64,000 nucleotides of DNA from Phycisphaeraceae bacterium (GTDB lineage Bacteria; Planctomycetota; Phycisphaerae; Phycisphaerales; Zrk34). The DNA is taken from positions 1 to 64,000 of the forward strand of contig JANQQT010000093.1 in NCBI GenBank assembly GCA_028284925.1. Direction: 5' to 3'. The notes under the pieces are model-generated. The model was given only the letters and a program-made list of their open reading frames with translations, was not told where the DNA came from and did no database searches. The position numbers were made by a program, and so were the translations under genes. Position 1 is the first letter of the stretch. Every line of letters begins with the position of its first letter. Below are positions 26,209 through 35,017 of this stretch, one piece after another.

Positions 26209-27654
26209 TTAATATTTCGGCATGGAGGGGTCAACCTGTTCGGCCCATGCGCCGACGCCCCCGTGAAGATTGCGAACCTTGTCGTAGCCCTGGTCTTTGA
26301 GAAAGTGAGCTGCCTTTGCGCTACGTCCGCCCATCTTGCAGTGAACAATAATGTCAGCATCACGTGGAATTTCTTCAAGTCGCCCAGGAAGTTCCGCAAG
26401 CGGAATGAGGTTTCCGCCGAGGTTGCAAATCTCGTACTCATTCGGCTGTCGCACATCAAGTACGAAGATTTCAGACTCGCTGTCTAGTAGATCCTTCACC
26501 TCGCGAGCGGAAATGTCCCATGGGCTTTGCGGTTCGATTTTGGCCGCTTCACTGGTCTCACTGGGCATGCCACAAAACTCCTTGTAGTCGATTAATTCCT
26601 TGATGGTTGGATTGTCGCCGCAAATCGGGCAGTTTTTATCACGACGTATTTTCATTTCCCGGAATTTCATCCCGAGCGCATCGAATAGGAGCAATCTTCC
26701 AACGAGCGAATCGCCGTTACCCAGAATAACCTTGATCCCCTCGATGGCCTGAATGACACCAATGATGCCGGGGAGAACGCCAAGAACGCCACCTTCAGCA
26801 CAACTGGGAACCATGCCCGGCTCGGGAGGCTCAGGATAAAGGCAACGATAACACGGGCCACCCTGATAATTGAAGACGCTTGCCTGGCCATCGAATCGGA
26901 AAATCGAACCATAGACGTTGGGTTTGCCAAGGAGAACACACGCATCATTAACGAGATATCGGGTTGGGAAATTATCCGTACCGTCGATGACGATGTCATA
27001 CTTGGAAACGATGTCTAATGCATTGTCACTGGTTAACGGAGTGTTGTATGTTTCGACGATGCAATAGGGGTTGATTGCCTCGATCGTGCGTTTGGCGGAT
27101 TCATGCTTCGGGCGACCCACATCGTCTGTGCGATGGATGATCTGACGTTGAAGGTTGGAATAATCAACGACATCAAATTCAACAATTCCGATGCGACCGA
27201 TGCCCGCAGCAGACAGATACATTCCGAGCGGAGATCCAAGTCCGCCGGCGCCAATCAACAGGACGCTAGCCGCCTTGAGTTTTTTCTGTCCTTCCAAACC
27301 TACTTCAGGAAGAATAATGTGGCGGGCATAGCGTTCAAGTTCCTCCTTGGACAACTCTGCTCCCGCAACGGCAACGTCCAAACCGCCGGCAACGGCGGGC
27401 ACGATGGCAACTTCGTCACCGTCGGACAGAGATGTATCAGATGACTCACGATCACGAATATTCTCATCGTTGACAAAGACATTGACAAAGTTTCGTAGAT
27501 CGCCGGTGTCGCTGAACAGTTGTGCTTTCAGTTGAGGGTGCTGATCGGTGAGTTTCGTGAGAACTTCGCGTACATTGCCGCCTTCAAGTTCCACGGTGTC
27601 GTGGCCGTCCGCGTAGGAACGCAGAGCCGTAGGTATCATAACTTTTACACTCAT
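26209..27654 (-). CDS. Fusion: sulfur carrier (CysO/MoaD-like) + MoeB-type E1 + rhodanese
   Basis: The protein is 481 aa with three domains. Residues 1-91 are a MoaD/CysO-like carrier ending in AVAGG, but the chain continues after the Gly-Gly. Residues of about 102-345 are the E1-like domain: LSKEELERYARHIILPEVG, the ATP loop GAGGLGSPLG, and two zinc Cys pairs (CYRC, CPIC). From about 385 a rhodanese domain follows, with its active Cys in IVHCKMGGRSAKAA. MoeB adenylates a carrier C terminus and the rhodanese supplies sulfur. Here the carrier is fused upstream, so its Gly-Gly is not free unless cut. The start overlaps the JAMM gene stop by four bases (ATGA), and AGGAG precedes it. Confidence 0.9.
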   Translation of the reverse strand: MSVKVMIPTALRSYADGHDTVELEGGNVREVLTKLTDQHPQLKAQLFSDTGDLRNFVNVFVNDENIRDRESSDTSLSDGDEVAIVPAVAGGLDVAVAGAELSKEELERYARHIILPEVGLEGQKKLKAASVLLIGAGGLGSPLGMYLSAAGIGRIGIVEFDVVDYSNLQRQIIHRTDDVGRPKHESAKRTIEAINPYCIVETYNTPLTSDNALDIVSKYDIVIDGTDNFPTRYLVNDACVLLGKPNVYGSIFRFDGQASVFNYQGGPCYRCLYPEPPEPGMVPSCAEGGVLGVLPGIIGVIQAIEGIKVILGNGDSLVGRLLLFDALGMKFREMKIRRDKNCPICGDNPTIKELIDYKEFCGMPSETSEAAKIEPQSPWDISAREVKDLLDSESEIFVLDVRQPNEYEICNLGGNLIPLAELPGRLEEIPRDADIIVHCKMGGRSAKAAHFLKDQGYDKVRNLHGGVGAWAEQVDPSMPKY

Positions 27655-28103
27655 CCCAAGGTCTCCTGGGTCTGCTCAATTTCAATGGTTTGGGGTTTGA
27701 ACTTAGCGCGATCATCCTGCAAAAGCCAGCTTGTCAGTTCCTTTGCGGCTCCGTGATGCACAGAGATAATCGCAAATGCTGATCGCGGCCAGGTAGCATG
27801 GTCCAGGTCGTACTGAGATGGCCGTGAAGGATGATCCGGGTGTGAATGGTAATGGCCGATGATGTCCAGACCTTCGCGTCGCGCTTCCTTCTCTGCGATG
27901 AAAGATGCTTCAGGTGTAATGATGAACCGGTTGTGCTGCTCTTCCTCGCCCCTCATGTTCGTCGCGGGCAAGACACGCACAACCTGGAATTGCTCATCCT
28001 TGATTCGGCCGAGGAGAAATCCACAACACTCATTAGGATAAGCCCGCTCACCGTGTTCGCGAATGGCCTGATCGTGTTGAGTTTGTAACACCAGGTTCAA
28101 CAT
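27651..28103 (-). CDS. mec: Mec-type JAMM metallopeptidase (CysO-cysteine peptidase-like)
   Basis: The protein is 150 aa. It has the JAMM zinc motif: Glu in NECCGFLLG and HSHPDHPSRPSQYD, which fits H-x-H-P-x6-S-x2-D exactly. Mec of M. tuberculosis frees cysteine from the CysO-cysteine conjugate; other JAMM proteins remove ubiquitin-like proteins. In this operon it sits after the CysM gene and overlaps the fusion gene by four bases. Besides freeing cysteine it could cut the fusion after Gly-Gly to release the carrier (inference). It starts six bases before the CysM stop region. Confidence 0.93.
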   Translation of the reverse strand: MLNLVLQTQHDQAIREHGERAYPNECCGFLLGRIKDEQFQVVRVLPATNMRGEEEQHNRFIITPEASFIAEKEARREGLDIIGHYHSHPDHPSRPSQYDLDHATWPRSAFAIISVHHGAAKELTSWLLQDDRAKFKPQTIEIEQTQETLG

Positions 28104-28109
28104 TTGAAT

Positions 28110-29057
28110 TTACCAAAAACGATGGTCCAAATACTTGGACGCGCTATCAGCCATGACGGTTACGACGACGCCGTCATTCAAATCGCGCGCCACACACATG
28201 GCCGCCTCCACTGAGGCGCCGGCGCTCATCCCCACCAGCAAACCCTCCTCACGCGCGAGACGCTTGATCATGGCCTGTGCATCCTCTGTCCGAATCCACA
28301 GATTCTCGTCAGCCATCTGCTCATCATAAAATCCAGGCTTGATGGAAGTGGGCATGTGCTTCCAGCCTTCCATTGCATGCATGGGTGAATCTGGCTGACA
28401 TGAAATGCACCTGATGTCAGGGTTGAATTCTCTTAAACGTTTGGTATTCCCCGTGAATGTGCCGCTTGTACCGAGACCCGCTACAAAATGGGTAATGGAA
28501 CCGTCCGTCTGTTCGATGATTTCATTGGCCGTCCCATGATAGTGAGCGAGCCAATTGGCATCGTTGTTGTATTGGTCGGGGTAGAAATAGGCGTCAGGCT
28601 CTTCTTCATAAAGACGGATGGCCTCCCGAATAGCGCCATCGCTTCCTTCGGTAAGAGAGGTTAACACCAATTCCGTCCCGTAGGCTTGCAGGATCCGCTT
28701 ATGAAGATCACCTGCGCTCTTGGGTAGGCATAACTTGACTTTGTAGCCCATCGCCGCCCCGAACATGGCATAGGCGATCCCGGTATTGCCGCTGGTCGCA
28801 TCCAGAATCGTTTTTTCCTTCGTCAGCTTTCCCTCTCGTTCACCCTTGAGGATCATATTCAGGGCAGGGCGATCCTTGACGCTGCCGCCGGGATTAAACC
28901 ACTCGGCCTTGGCGAATACGCGAACAGGCGCCACCTCACGACTTAGGTGTCGCAATTCAATCAGAGGTGTATTGCCAACCGCTGAAAGGAGACTGTTGTG
29001 ATGCGTGGCATCACAGGTCACTTCCACCGGTGTATTGGTTAAGATGCTCATGTCCAT
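28110..29057 (-). CDS. cysM: Cysteine synthase (CysK/CysM family)
   Basis: The protein is 315 aa. The PLP Lys is Lys61 in NPGGSVKDRPA, followed by DATSGNTGIAYAMFGAAMGY, and GLGTSGTFTG is the phosphate loop. The enzyme exchanges the activated group of O-acetylserine or O-phosphoserine for sulfide or for a carrier thiocarboxylate. With a Mec peptidase and a carrier/E1 fusion directly after it, the CysO-dependent CysM route using O-phosphoserine is likely, but the substrate is not proven here. A second in-frame ATG two codons later is equally possible. The gene ends six bases before mec. Confidence 0.92.
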   Translation of the reverse strand: MDMSILTNTPVEVTCDATHHNSLLSAVGNTPLIELRHLSREVAPVRVFAKAEWFNPGGSVKDRPALNMILKGEREGKLTKEKTILDATSGNTGIAYAMFGAAMGYKVKLCLPKSAGDLHKRILQAYGTELVLTSLTEGSDGAIREAIRLYEEEPDAYFYPDQYNNDANWLAHYHGTANEIIEQTDGSITHFVAGLGTSGTFTGNTKRLREFNPDIRCISCQPDSPMHAMEGWKHMPTSIKPGFYDEQMADENLWIRTEDAQAMIKRLAREEGLLVGMSAGASVEAAMCVARDLNDGVVVTVMADSASKYLDHRFW

Positions 29058-29110
29058 ATCCGTGTGATCAGTTGCAATTCAAGCTTACGATGCAAGATTC
29101 GGCATCCACG

Positions 29111-29692
29111 TTACGACGTCGCAGGAACAGCCAAGCGATTTGAAATCTGTTCAATATCCGCCGACGCCGCTTCAATGCAAATCGCAATGCAATCTCTGGG
29201 ATCTTCACTGCCACGCAAAACCTTCACATCTGCCCCGAATATCTCACGAATCAAGGGACCGGCAAGCTCCGACAAAATCGCATAGGTTTCAGACGAATTG
29301 GGCGCTGCCAGACGATCATGGACTTTGATTCGTACATTACAGACATTGAAAGAAATACCCTGCATATTGTCTTCTTCCGCCAATCTTTGGCACGCCGAGA
29401 ATACACGTGTAAATACAAGCCTGAGATCGGTTGCAAAGTCACCGGATGAATCCCGCTTCATCATGTATTTCATTCCTGGACGAGAGGCCATATCCAGAGC
29501 ATAATCGCCTTCGTGGCCGATCAGCATCACGCCGGGCCCGTGAGGAACGTGTATGTAATCCGCCACGTCAATCAGCATGCCATCGACAACTTTCTCCCGA
29601 ATCCAGCGATGAAAGATTGGAATTAAGGCGGCTTCGTTGACGCTCGCATCGTCGTCTACAAATATTTTTGCACTTACTCGTGAAGGATTCAT
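29111..29692 (-). CDS. Unknown protein in the sulfite reductase - cysteine operon
   Basis: The protein is 193 aa, probably cytoplasmic. I do not recognise a family. It has a mixed alpha/beta pattern: FHRWIREKVVDGMLIDVADY, VPHGPGVMLIGHEGDYALD, FSACQRLAEE, and a C-terminal DCIAICIEAASADIEQI. Its placement between the sulfite reductase and cysteine synthase genes, with gaps of about 40 and 53 bp, suggests a role in sulfite reduction or cysteine synthesis. GGA eight bases upstream supports the start. The HGPGVMLIGHEGDYALD stretch looks like a possible conserved core. Confidence 0.6.
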   Translation of the reverse strand: MNPSRVSAKIFVDDDASVNEAALIPIFHRWIREKVVDGMLIDVADYIHVPHGPGVMLIGHEGDYALDMASRPGMKYMMKRDSSGDFATDLRLVFTRVFSACQRLAEEDNMQGISFNVCNVRIKVHDRLAAPNSSETYAILSELAGPLIREIFGADVKVLRGSEDPRDCIAICIEAASADIEQISNRLAVPATS

Positions 29693-29732
29693 AGGAAAAT
29701 TCCAATCTCACATCGACTTTGACTCTTCGAGG

Positions 29733-31991
29733 TTATTTCAAAACCTCTGCGGTCGACGCAGTGAGTCGGGCTTCGCAGGCGTGCGTTGCCTCGATGAACA
29801 AGTTCGTTTCCTCGATGGTCGATCGCGCTGTATCTCGTTCTACCTCAACGTCATCGCGTTCGTGTCTGTCAAACAGATACTGAGCAAATTTACCCTTAGC
29901 ATATCGATCGTAAAATAATTCGGTGTCAAAAAATCGTTTGCGGAATTCATCAACGATCTGATCCGCATCATTGCTGATATCCCAGAACTGGGTTCGGACG
30001 AGCGCCTGGGCAGCCAAGACCATTCCCTTGTATGCCAGGGCGTCGGCCCCAGCGTAATCTTCATCATCGAACGCAACCTGGGCATCGAAGGCTTCGGATT
30101 CCGCTTTACTGATCTCCATCGAGAACATGGAGACAACCTCACCAGCACACTCACCGACCCCCATGTCGCCAAGTGTAAACTCTCGGGCATCCCCCCAGTC
30201 GGTGTAAAAAGACGGATCCTCGCCGTAAGAGGGAACAGTCATAAAAGGCTTGAGCAATTCGCGAACTTCCTTTTTACCCAAACGGGCGATCCACTGGCGA
30301 AACGATTCATCGCCTTCGCGCTGCTGCACAAACGTATCGGTTAATGAATCAACCAGCTCCGGGATTCGCTTGGATGGAACGGCGCCCATCATCATGCCGT
30401 AGGCTCCACCGTTTTCCTCCCACTGTCCACCGAGTACCACCTGGAAGTGGGGTACCGCGTAGTTACCCACTTTCCGAGAGTTGCCGTAAAAACCCAGGTC
30501 CGAAAGGTGATGTTGCCCGCAGGAGTTAAAGCAGCCGCTTGCCTTGATCTTCAATCCCTTTACCGAATCGGGAAGAGTATCACGCTTGGCGGTCAAATGG
30601 CTTCTCAGCTCACCCGCCACCCCACGAGAGGCGGCGATGCCCAATTTGCATGTGTCCGTACCGGGGCATGCAGTAATGTCGACAATTGTGCCGGCGCCCG
30701 GGGTTGCAAGATGGATATCCTTGAGCCGCAGATATAAAGAAGGCAGATCCGCTTCACTCACCCACCTCAGAACCAGATTCTGCTCGACCGTCGTCCGTAC
30801 TGAATCGCCAACATATTCCGCGGCGACATCCGCAAGTTTTCGGAATTGGTCGGAGGTCGCATCCCCCAAGGGCAAATTGATGGTCACGACGACATAACCA
30901 GACTGACGCTGCTTATAAACATTGGTACGAACCCAGTCTTCAAAGCCATCCGGCTTAGCTCCCGCGCTCAATTGGACAGCATCCTTCAAAGGTGAATCCT
31001 CATAATGAGGTAATTCCTTCAAGTATGCGGTCCATCGATCATCGTGAGGAACGACCTTCCGCTCTTCCTCAACCAAACGCCTGTATTCATCGATACCCAG
31101 CTTGGCTACCAGAAACTTGATACGAGCACGATTGCGGTTGCGTTTTTCGCCCAGACGGGTATAGACACGCGCCACACACTGGCTCACAGGCAACAGCTCT
31201 TCCTCGGTGACGAAATCAAAAAGCAACTTGGCTTCGTGAGGAACGGCGCCCAACCCGCCGCCGATGTACATCGCGAATCCTCGCGTGGGTTTACCATCCA
31301 CATCCTTAATCTTTGCAATTAAGCCAAGATCGTGCATGTTGGTAAGTCCGCAGGCGTGTTGCGCACAGCCACTGAAAGCGGGCTTGAATTTACGACCAAA
31401 ATCCTGAACATCCGGGTGTCCGAGGAAAAAATGCATCAATGCCTTCGCATAAGGTGAAATGTCAAAGGCCTCATCGCGGCAAACACCCGCCAGGGGGCAT
31501 CCGGTTATGTTGCGAACAGAGTTTCCGCAGGCTTCCCGAGTGGTAATCCCAACCGCGGCAAGACGACGCATGAGATCAGGTGTGTCTTCAATATGCACAA
31601 AGTGCAACTGGATATCCTGACGGGTTGTGATGTGGAGAATCCCATCGGAGTAATCATCCGCCAGATCCGCCAATACGTTCATTTGCTCGTTCGACATCCC
31701 CCCATAGGGAATCTTGATACGATGCATTCCAGGTGCGTCCCAGACGGTTTCAGGCCCCTTAGTGTGGTCACCTGGAAATGCAAGCTGGCGCGTATCCACG
31801 CCATCGTGCCGTTGGCCGTTGTCATATCGCTGTCCGTAAGCACCGCGTCGCAAGCGTGTTTCAGCGAAAATCTTGTCTTCCAACTTCCCCAGTTTTTTCA
31901 GCTCCATCTGGGCTTCAAATTGATCGATCTCGTGTGCCCAACCCTCGGGCATTTGATCAGCAAGCAAATTCTTCCATGTCCTGGCCGACAT
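29733..31991 (-). CDS. sir: Ferredoxin-type sulfite/nitrite reductase with C-terminal extension
   Basis: The protein is 752 aa. It reduces sulfite to sulfide (or nitrite to ammonia) with siroheme and a 4Fe-4S cluster. The cluster ligands are TACPGTDTCKLGI and SGCFNSCGQH. Two duplicated ferredoxin-like halves are visible: HITTRQDIQLHFVHIED and TVEQNLVLRWVSEADL. The context is sulfur assimilation, so sulfite is the likely substrate. Usual members have about 570 residues; residues of about 580-752 are extra and appear helical (FSMEISKAESEAFDAQVAF, KFAQYLFDRHERDD), somewhat like HEPN domains. GGAG precedes the ATG. It is probably the first gene of the operon. Confidence 0.92.
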   Translation of the reverse strand: MSARTWKNLLADQMPEGWAHEIDQFEAQMELKKLGKLEDKIFAETRLRRGAYGQRYDNGQRHDGVDTRQLAFPGDHTKGPETVWDAPGMHRIKIPYGGMSNEQMNVLADLADDYSDGILHITTRQDIQLHFVHIEDTPDLMRRLAAVGITTREACGNSVRNITGCPLAGVCRDEAFDISPYAKALMHFFLGHPDVQDFGRKFKPAFSGCAQHACGLTNMHDLGLIAKIKDVDGKPTRGFAMYIGGGLGAVPHEAKLLFDFVTEEELLPVSQCVARVYTRLGEKRNRNRARIKFLVAKLGIDEYRRLVEEERKVVPHDDRWTAYLKELPHYEDSPLKDAVQLSAGAKPDGFEDWVRTNVYKQRQSGYVVVTINLPLGDATSDQFRKLADVAAEYVGDSVRTTVEQNLVLRWVSEADLPSLYLRLKDIHLATPGAGTIVDITACPGTDTCKLGIAASRGVAGELRSHLTAKRDTLPDSVKGLKIKASGCFNSCGQHHLSDLGFYGNSRKVGNYAVPHFQVVLGGQWEENGGAYGMMMGAVPSKRIPELVDSLTDTFVQQREGDESFRQWIARLGKKEVRELLKPFMTVPSYGEDPSFYTDWGDAREFTLGDMGVGECAGEVVSMFSMEISKAESEAFDAQVAFDDEDYAGADALAYKGMVLAAQALVRTQFWDISNDADQIVDEFRKRFFDTELFYDRYAKGKFAQYLFDRHERDDVEVERDTARSTIEETNLFIEATHACEARLTASTAEVLK

Positions 31992-32385
31992 TCGGCGTCT
32001 CCTGTTCTAATACCAAGCCCTTCAATCAGGCTTCCAGAGGACTAGTCCTTCATAATCCATACCCTTGGGTCTTTACCGCCCGTATTGGCATGTTTGCTTA
32101 ACCCTGATACCGCCGCCCCGCAAGTCAACCAGACCGATTACCTGCAGTCCGTTGCCGGCAGGGCCAATGAGCCGGGGCCGTATTTACTTCGATGAATACT
32201 CAGCCAATCAGTTACAGATTGAGCCGGAATCCAAGCCGTAACACAGCGCAGCTCCGCACATACATAAACAGCAGCTACACATTTGGTCTGACATGGTTGA
32301 CTCCAATCAGCTTGAGCGTTCGGCCAATACTGTATGTGTCTCGTACTTTACAATCAACCCGATGAACGCCAATATTACGCCGAAA
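31992..32385. other. Leader region upstream of the sulfite reductase gene
   Basis: This 394-bp stretch contains no gene. A GC-rich part at about 32110-32180 on the minus strand contains GGCCC and GGCAAC elements that superficially resemble part of an S-box core, but the rest is missing, so I do not call a riboswitch. No terminator is seen. Confidence 0.4.
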
Positions 32386-33663
32386 TCACCGCTTCAAACC
32401 CCGAACATACTTACGCCAGGCCGTTTCAACCCCTTGAACAGGGCCAAACGAATCCTCGAATGCCTTTAGCATTCTTCCGGGGGTCGCCTTGGCCAGAGAA
32501 ATACGATTAACCTCCCGCATGTATTTGCGAAGCGACTCGGTCCGTTCATTGAAAAGGTAGTGAAACAAGCCCCATGCCTGGGCGTAAAGGTGAGATCTCT
32601 CCATCGCAGTCTTGCCCGGCGGCCTGACGATCTTGACGAATCTGGCTAACGATACTAGTTTTCCGGACACATCCAGCTTTTTGAGCGATCGCCGGCGTAA
32701 TGCGTTATCTTTCGAGGGACCAAAGTCCAGAGCCGGGGCAATCGTCTCAAAATTGGTGGCCAGCCCCTCACTCAACCAGAAAGGATGGGCGGCGCCCCGA
32801 CGCTGGATGCCGGAGTTGTACGCTAATTGGTGCGCAGCCTCGTGGGCGGATGTGGAGAGGTTGTTCAATCCGGCTGACCGCATAAACCGATTCATCAGTC
32901 TGGATCGCTCATAAATCAACCTAGACCGGACGCCTCGAAGTTGACGAATTCGATTGGATCGACCTTCTCGATTGGCAACGGAAAGCTGTTTCTCAACGTT
33001 TGCCAATTGCTTCTCTACCTGCTGAATGGGTGCGCTCAGTTTCGCCAAACCCGGGTTGGACTGATTATTGAAAAACGCCACACGATTCGTGCGGGATGAG
33101 TAATAACCCGCCGACCCGCCCATGTCGATTCCATCTTTGTTTTTCGCGTATGCAATGTATTTTTCATGACGATTAAACAGCACGGCGACCAATCGTCGTT
33201 CGAGTGGAATCGGCCGAAATCCCGCACGGGTCATTTCCTTGTAGAACATCTCATGGGTCCGCTCCAGAAGAACCTGGCGTGAACGGGCAAACGTCGCCGA
33301 GGTGTCGTAGACGATCAGAAAATGTGGTGTAACTTGCAGTTTTGTGCCTTCGGCAAACTCTTTGGCCAATCCGTCCAAAACGCCGGGTGGATCAATGAGC
33401 CTGGCGCCTTTGGCCAAAGCAACAACTCGGTTGTACGCCTTGGTCTTCTCAGGAGATAATCGGAGGACATGTCGGTATACGACCAGAGCTTTTTCGGACG
33501 CCCCAGCCGCCTCCAGATCGGCAGCTCGCTTCATCAGGCGATCGATCATGTCCGCAAGAGCGGAACTCCTCGCAACAGGCTGCCCTGATACGACCTGCGA
33601 GGTTGACCAAAAAATCCCTCCCACCGCGAAGACGCAGGCGAACAATCGAATGCGCATCTTCAT
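32386..33663 (-). CDS. DUF1570 secreted metallopeptidase-like protein
   Basis: The protein is about 425 aa. A signal peptide (RIRLFACVFAVGGIFWSTS) precedes a short TPR-like helical part (AADLEAAGASEKALVVYRHVLRL), then DUF1570. A zinc site HEAAH is in the segment STSAHEAAHQLAYN, with the third ligand likely in SEGLATNFE, a peptidase MA-like (gluzincin) arrangement. Planctomycetes carry many such exported proteins; the substrate is unknown. I start at the ATG at 33663 because the frame also extends to a TTG at 33708 without ribosome site. It faces the same way as the sulfite reductase but about 400 bp upstream of it. Confidence 0.8.
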   Translation of the reverse strand: MKMRIRLFACVFAVGGIFWSTSQVVSGQPVARSSALADMIDRLMKRAADLEAAGASEKALVVYRHVLRLSPEKTKAYNRVVALAKGARLIDPPGVLDGLAKEFAEGTKLQVTPHFLIVYDTSATFARSRQVLLERTHEMFYKEMTRAGFRPIPLERRLVAVLFNRHEKYIAYAKNKDGIDMGGSAGYYSSRTNRVAFFNNQSNPGLAKLSAPIQQVEKQLANVEKQLSVANREGRSNRIRQLRGVRSRLIYERSRLMNRFMRSAGLNNLSTSAHEAAHQLAYNSGIQRRGAAHPFWLSEGLATNFETIAPALDFGPSKDNALRRRSLKKLDVSGKLVSLARFVKIVRPPGKTAMERSHLYAQAWGLFHYLFNERTESLRKYMREVNRISLAKATPGRMLKAFEDSFGPVQGVETAWRKYVRGLKR

Positions 33664-34035
33664 CGACGCAGGCCTTGGATCACGATGAGTAACACCGAAC
33701 CAATTCAAAGCTCAATTCCTTTCCAACAACATACGTGATCAACAAACAGATCATTTCGCCTCCATGCGTCAATATTCTGGATTCCATCCCAATTGAGTTG
33801 CGACACCATCCGCCGGTTAATCTCCACCTCGTTCTTGCTTACCGGTTATTTTATCACTCTATTTTACTCACTCGTGCCCTCACGTGTTCATCGATACCCA
33901 AAAAGTAGTTATTGGTCACAATCCGGCTCTCATTCTCCAGAACCAGCGATTCTTAGAGAATTCTCATGACAAGTTCAGGCCAAAAAGTTCAAAGACATGT
34001 CTTCATCCGAAGGCTATGATGTGTGCCTCAACACA
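33664..34035. other. Intergenic region before tRNA-Leu
   Basis: This 372-bp AT-rich region separates the divergent DUF1570 gene and tRNA-Leu. It must contain both promoters, but I cannot assign clear -35/-10 pairs. I see no other feature. Confidence 0.4.
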
Positions 34036-34117
<82 letters not shown>

Positions 34118-34135
34118 TTTCACTTCTTTCTTCAC

Positions 34136-34969
34136 ATGTCGCAAGGCCTTCCTTACACATACGTCGACTCGAAACTCCATGAGAGGCGTGAACGCGTTTT
34201 TCTGATTTTTGCCGGGATTTTCCTGGGATCGATGACGATGCTCAACATTCTGGGTGTGACCAAGTTCATCGCCTTCGTCAGTTGGGATGCGGAGGGTAAC
34301 ATGAACTGGGGACAATGGGGTGATATTACACTGGCGGTGGCCATCGGTGTACTCCCTTACCCCATCACCTTCCTGTGCACGGACTTTATCTCCGAATTCT
34401 ACGGAAGAAGACGCGCCAACTTTGTCGTTCTGGTGGGTGTCATCCTTAACCTCTGGGTCATCTTCATTCTTTGGCTTGGCGGTGAATTGCCTCCCGTGCC
34501 CACGATGGACTCTGAAACGGGCCTCCCCGCAGAAACCGATGATGCCTACGCCTTCTACAAAATCAGAATGCTCACAATGGGGGCCGTTCTGGCCTCCATG
34601 TGTGCCTATCTCGCCGCCCAGTTCTGCGATGTTTATCTCTTCCATTTCTGGAAAAAAGTCACACGCGGCAAACATCTCTGGCTGCGCAACAACGGCTCGA
34701 CCATGATCAGCCAGTTCGTCGATACGTTTGCGGTCATTACCATCACCCACTTCTACGCCGCCGCGCTGCCCGTCAAATCGGATACCGCCATTTGGCCGCA
34801 GCTCTGGATTTTCATACTCACCGGTTACGTCTTCAAACTGGTCGTCGCGGCTCTGGATACCATCCCCTTCTATATTGGCGTCCACTACCTTTCGCGCTAT
34901 CTCAAGATAGACCCTGCACGTGAACATGATGCGGATCGGGAGGAATCACAGCCTCCTCCAGGCAGATAA
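34136..34969 (+). CDS. YhhQ-like queuosine precursor transporter
   Basis: The protein is about 277 aa with six or so hydrophobic segments. The family motif FLCTDFISEFYGRRRAN is plain, as is the later QFVDTFAVITITHFYA, both typical of the vitamin/queuosine precursor transporter superfamily (YhhQ/DUF165). It takes up 7-deazaguanine precursors, such as preQ1/preQ0, used to modify tRNA anticodons. The ATG at 34136 has no Shine-Dalgarno site and lies 18 bp after the tRNA, so it may be translated from a leaderless or processed transcript. The link of a tRNA and a tRNA-modification transporter is suggestive but tRNA-Leu(UAG) is not a queuosine tRNA. Confidence 0.9.
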   Translation: MSQGLPYTYVDSKLHERRERVFLIFAGIFLGSMTMLNILGVTKFIAFVSWDAEGNMNWGQWGDITLAVAIGVLPYPITFLCTDFISEFYGRRRANFVVLVGVILNLWVIFILWLGGELPPVPTMDSETGLPAETDDAYAFYKIRMLTMGAVLASMCAYLAAQFCDVYLFHFWKKVTRGKHLWLRNNGSTMISQFVDTFAVITITHFYAAALPVKSDTAIWPQLWIFILTGYVFKLVVAALDTIPFYIGVHYLSRYLKIDPAREHDADREESQPPPGR

Positions 34970-35017
34970 GTCGTACAATTTAGTCACATCAATACCAGTA
35001 ATTAAGAGGGCTTCGCC

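Noticed and set aside
32110-32180. GC-rich leader with GGCCC and GGCAAC elements resembling part of a SAM riboswitch core.
   Set aside because: The GAAACC part, the P1 strands and an expression platform are missing, unlike the convincing aptamer at 24538-24668.
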